Assembly: GCA_023974075.1 (NCBI GenBank)
Contig: JAMFTG010000051.1
Location: 124,001-188,000 of the forward strand
Direction: 5' to 3'
Origin: Chaenocephalus aceratus
Lineage: Eukaryota > Chordata > Actinopteri > Perciformes > Channichthyidae
DNA length: 64,000 bases
This document shows positions 63,548-64,000 of the stretch, piece after piece. Each line of letters begins with the position of its first letter. The first letter of the stretch is position 1. The position numbers were made by a program, and so were the translations under genes. The notes beneath the pieces were generated by a model that saw nothing but the letters and a program-made list of their open reading frames with translations, did not search any database and was not told the origin of the DNA.

Positions 63548-64000
63548 TGACCCTCCCGGCCATCAGAGTCGAACCCGCAGTTCGGAGGAACCGACCGCCA
63601 GAGCACCGGCACGAGGCCGGGCCGGTGGAGGTGGAGGCCCTCCGATGGCAGGCTGCTCCAGGAGCTAGTGCATCAGAGTCGAACCCGCAGTTCGGAGGAA
63701 CAGAGCACCGGCACGAGGCCGGGCCGGAGGAGGCCCTCCGATGGCAGGCCGCTCCAGGAGCAGACCCCTGAGCCCTGTAAAATATTATGTCCGACCGTCC
63801 AGCACCGGCATGTGGACCCGGGGAGGAGGCCCTCCGATGGCAGGCCGCTCCAGGAGCTTCAAAGTGCATCAGAGTCGAACCCGCAGTTCGGAGGAACAGG
63901 GCACGAGGCCGGGCCGGAGGAGGCCCTCCAATGGCAGGCCGCTCCAGGAGCAGACCCTTGAGCCCTGTAAAATATTATTAGTCCGACCGTCCAGCACCGG
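63548..64000. repeat. GC-rich nested tandem repeat at window end
   Basis: The phrase catcagagtcgaacccgcag recurs at about 63,560, 63,670 and 63,868, each followed by gcacgaggccgggccgg and ggccctccgatggcagg. A second phrase, gagccctgtaaaatattat, followed by gtccgaccgtccagcaccgg, occurs at about 63,770 and 63,960. The repeat runs off the window. Confidence 0.8.

Noticed and set aside
63282..63869. 195-codon minus-strand frame rich in APGAACHRRASS
   Set aside because: Produced by the GC-rich terminal repeat, with no start context, domain or splice support.
60839..64000. Serine protease domain expected after kringles in plasminogen
   Set aside because: No trypsin-like motifs (such as a GDSGGP block or a TAAHC block) appear in any frame of the remaining sequence.

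Overview
The window looks like a chromosome segment of a ray-finned fish, probably a spiny-rayed teleost. It has long (CA)n tracts, many hAT-type DNA transposons (two with exact 8-bp target-site duplications), fish-type LINE and SINE fragments, and split genes with GT-AG introns. No prokaryotic feature is present. The species cannot be named from the sequence alone.

Region 1 (1-11,040) is intergenic: microsatellites, decayed reverse-transcriptase fragments, an imperfect tandem repeat, a duplicated CA/CCCTAA-like module, a LINE 3' end and a hAT copy. I see no convincing host gene there. Region 2 (11,041-16,990) begins with a signal-peptide exon (11,143-11,191, intron phase 1), followed by a roughly 5.9-kb intron filled with three more hAT elements. 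Region 3 (16,991-61,063) is a 44-kb head-to-tail array of a 1.33-1.56-kb unit. Each unit holds the two exons of one kringle domain: exon A is normally 163 nt and exon B 119 nt. I count 30 complete two-exon units plus a final exon A without its partner. Region 4 (61,064-64,000) is a succession of unrelated satellite-like tandem repeats that abruptly replaces the array.

The signal exon splices in phase to the first kringle exon. The model is a secreted protein made almost only of plasminogen-type kringles, without the N-terminal PAN domain and, in this window, without a serine protease domain. That is the architecture of apolipoprotein(a), which is known to have arisen from plasminogen separately in primates and in hedgehog. 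This fish array would be another such case. Its kringle most resembles plasminogen kringle 3 by residue fingerprint.

Two kringle types are interspersed. Type C carries two extra cysteines, one in the linker and one just before the intra-kringle intron. Type S has serine at both places. The two sites co-vary in all 31 copies. Units 19-25 form a clean S+C higher-order dimer. Unit length changes in steps of a 37-bp minisatellite in the inter-kringle intron. Twenty units are intact in both exons. The others carry small indels, some clustered in a way that suggests long-read consensus error and some recurrent, so whether the gene is functional is unresolved.
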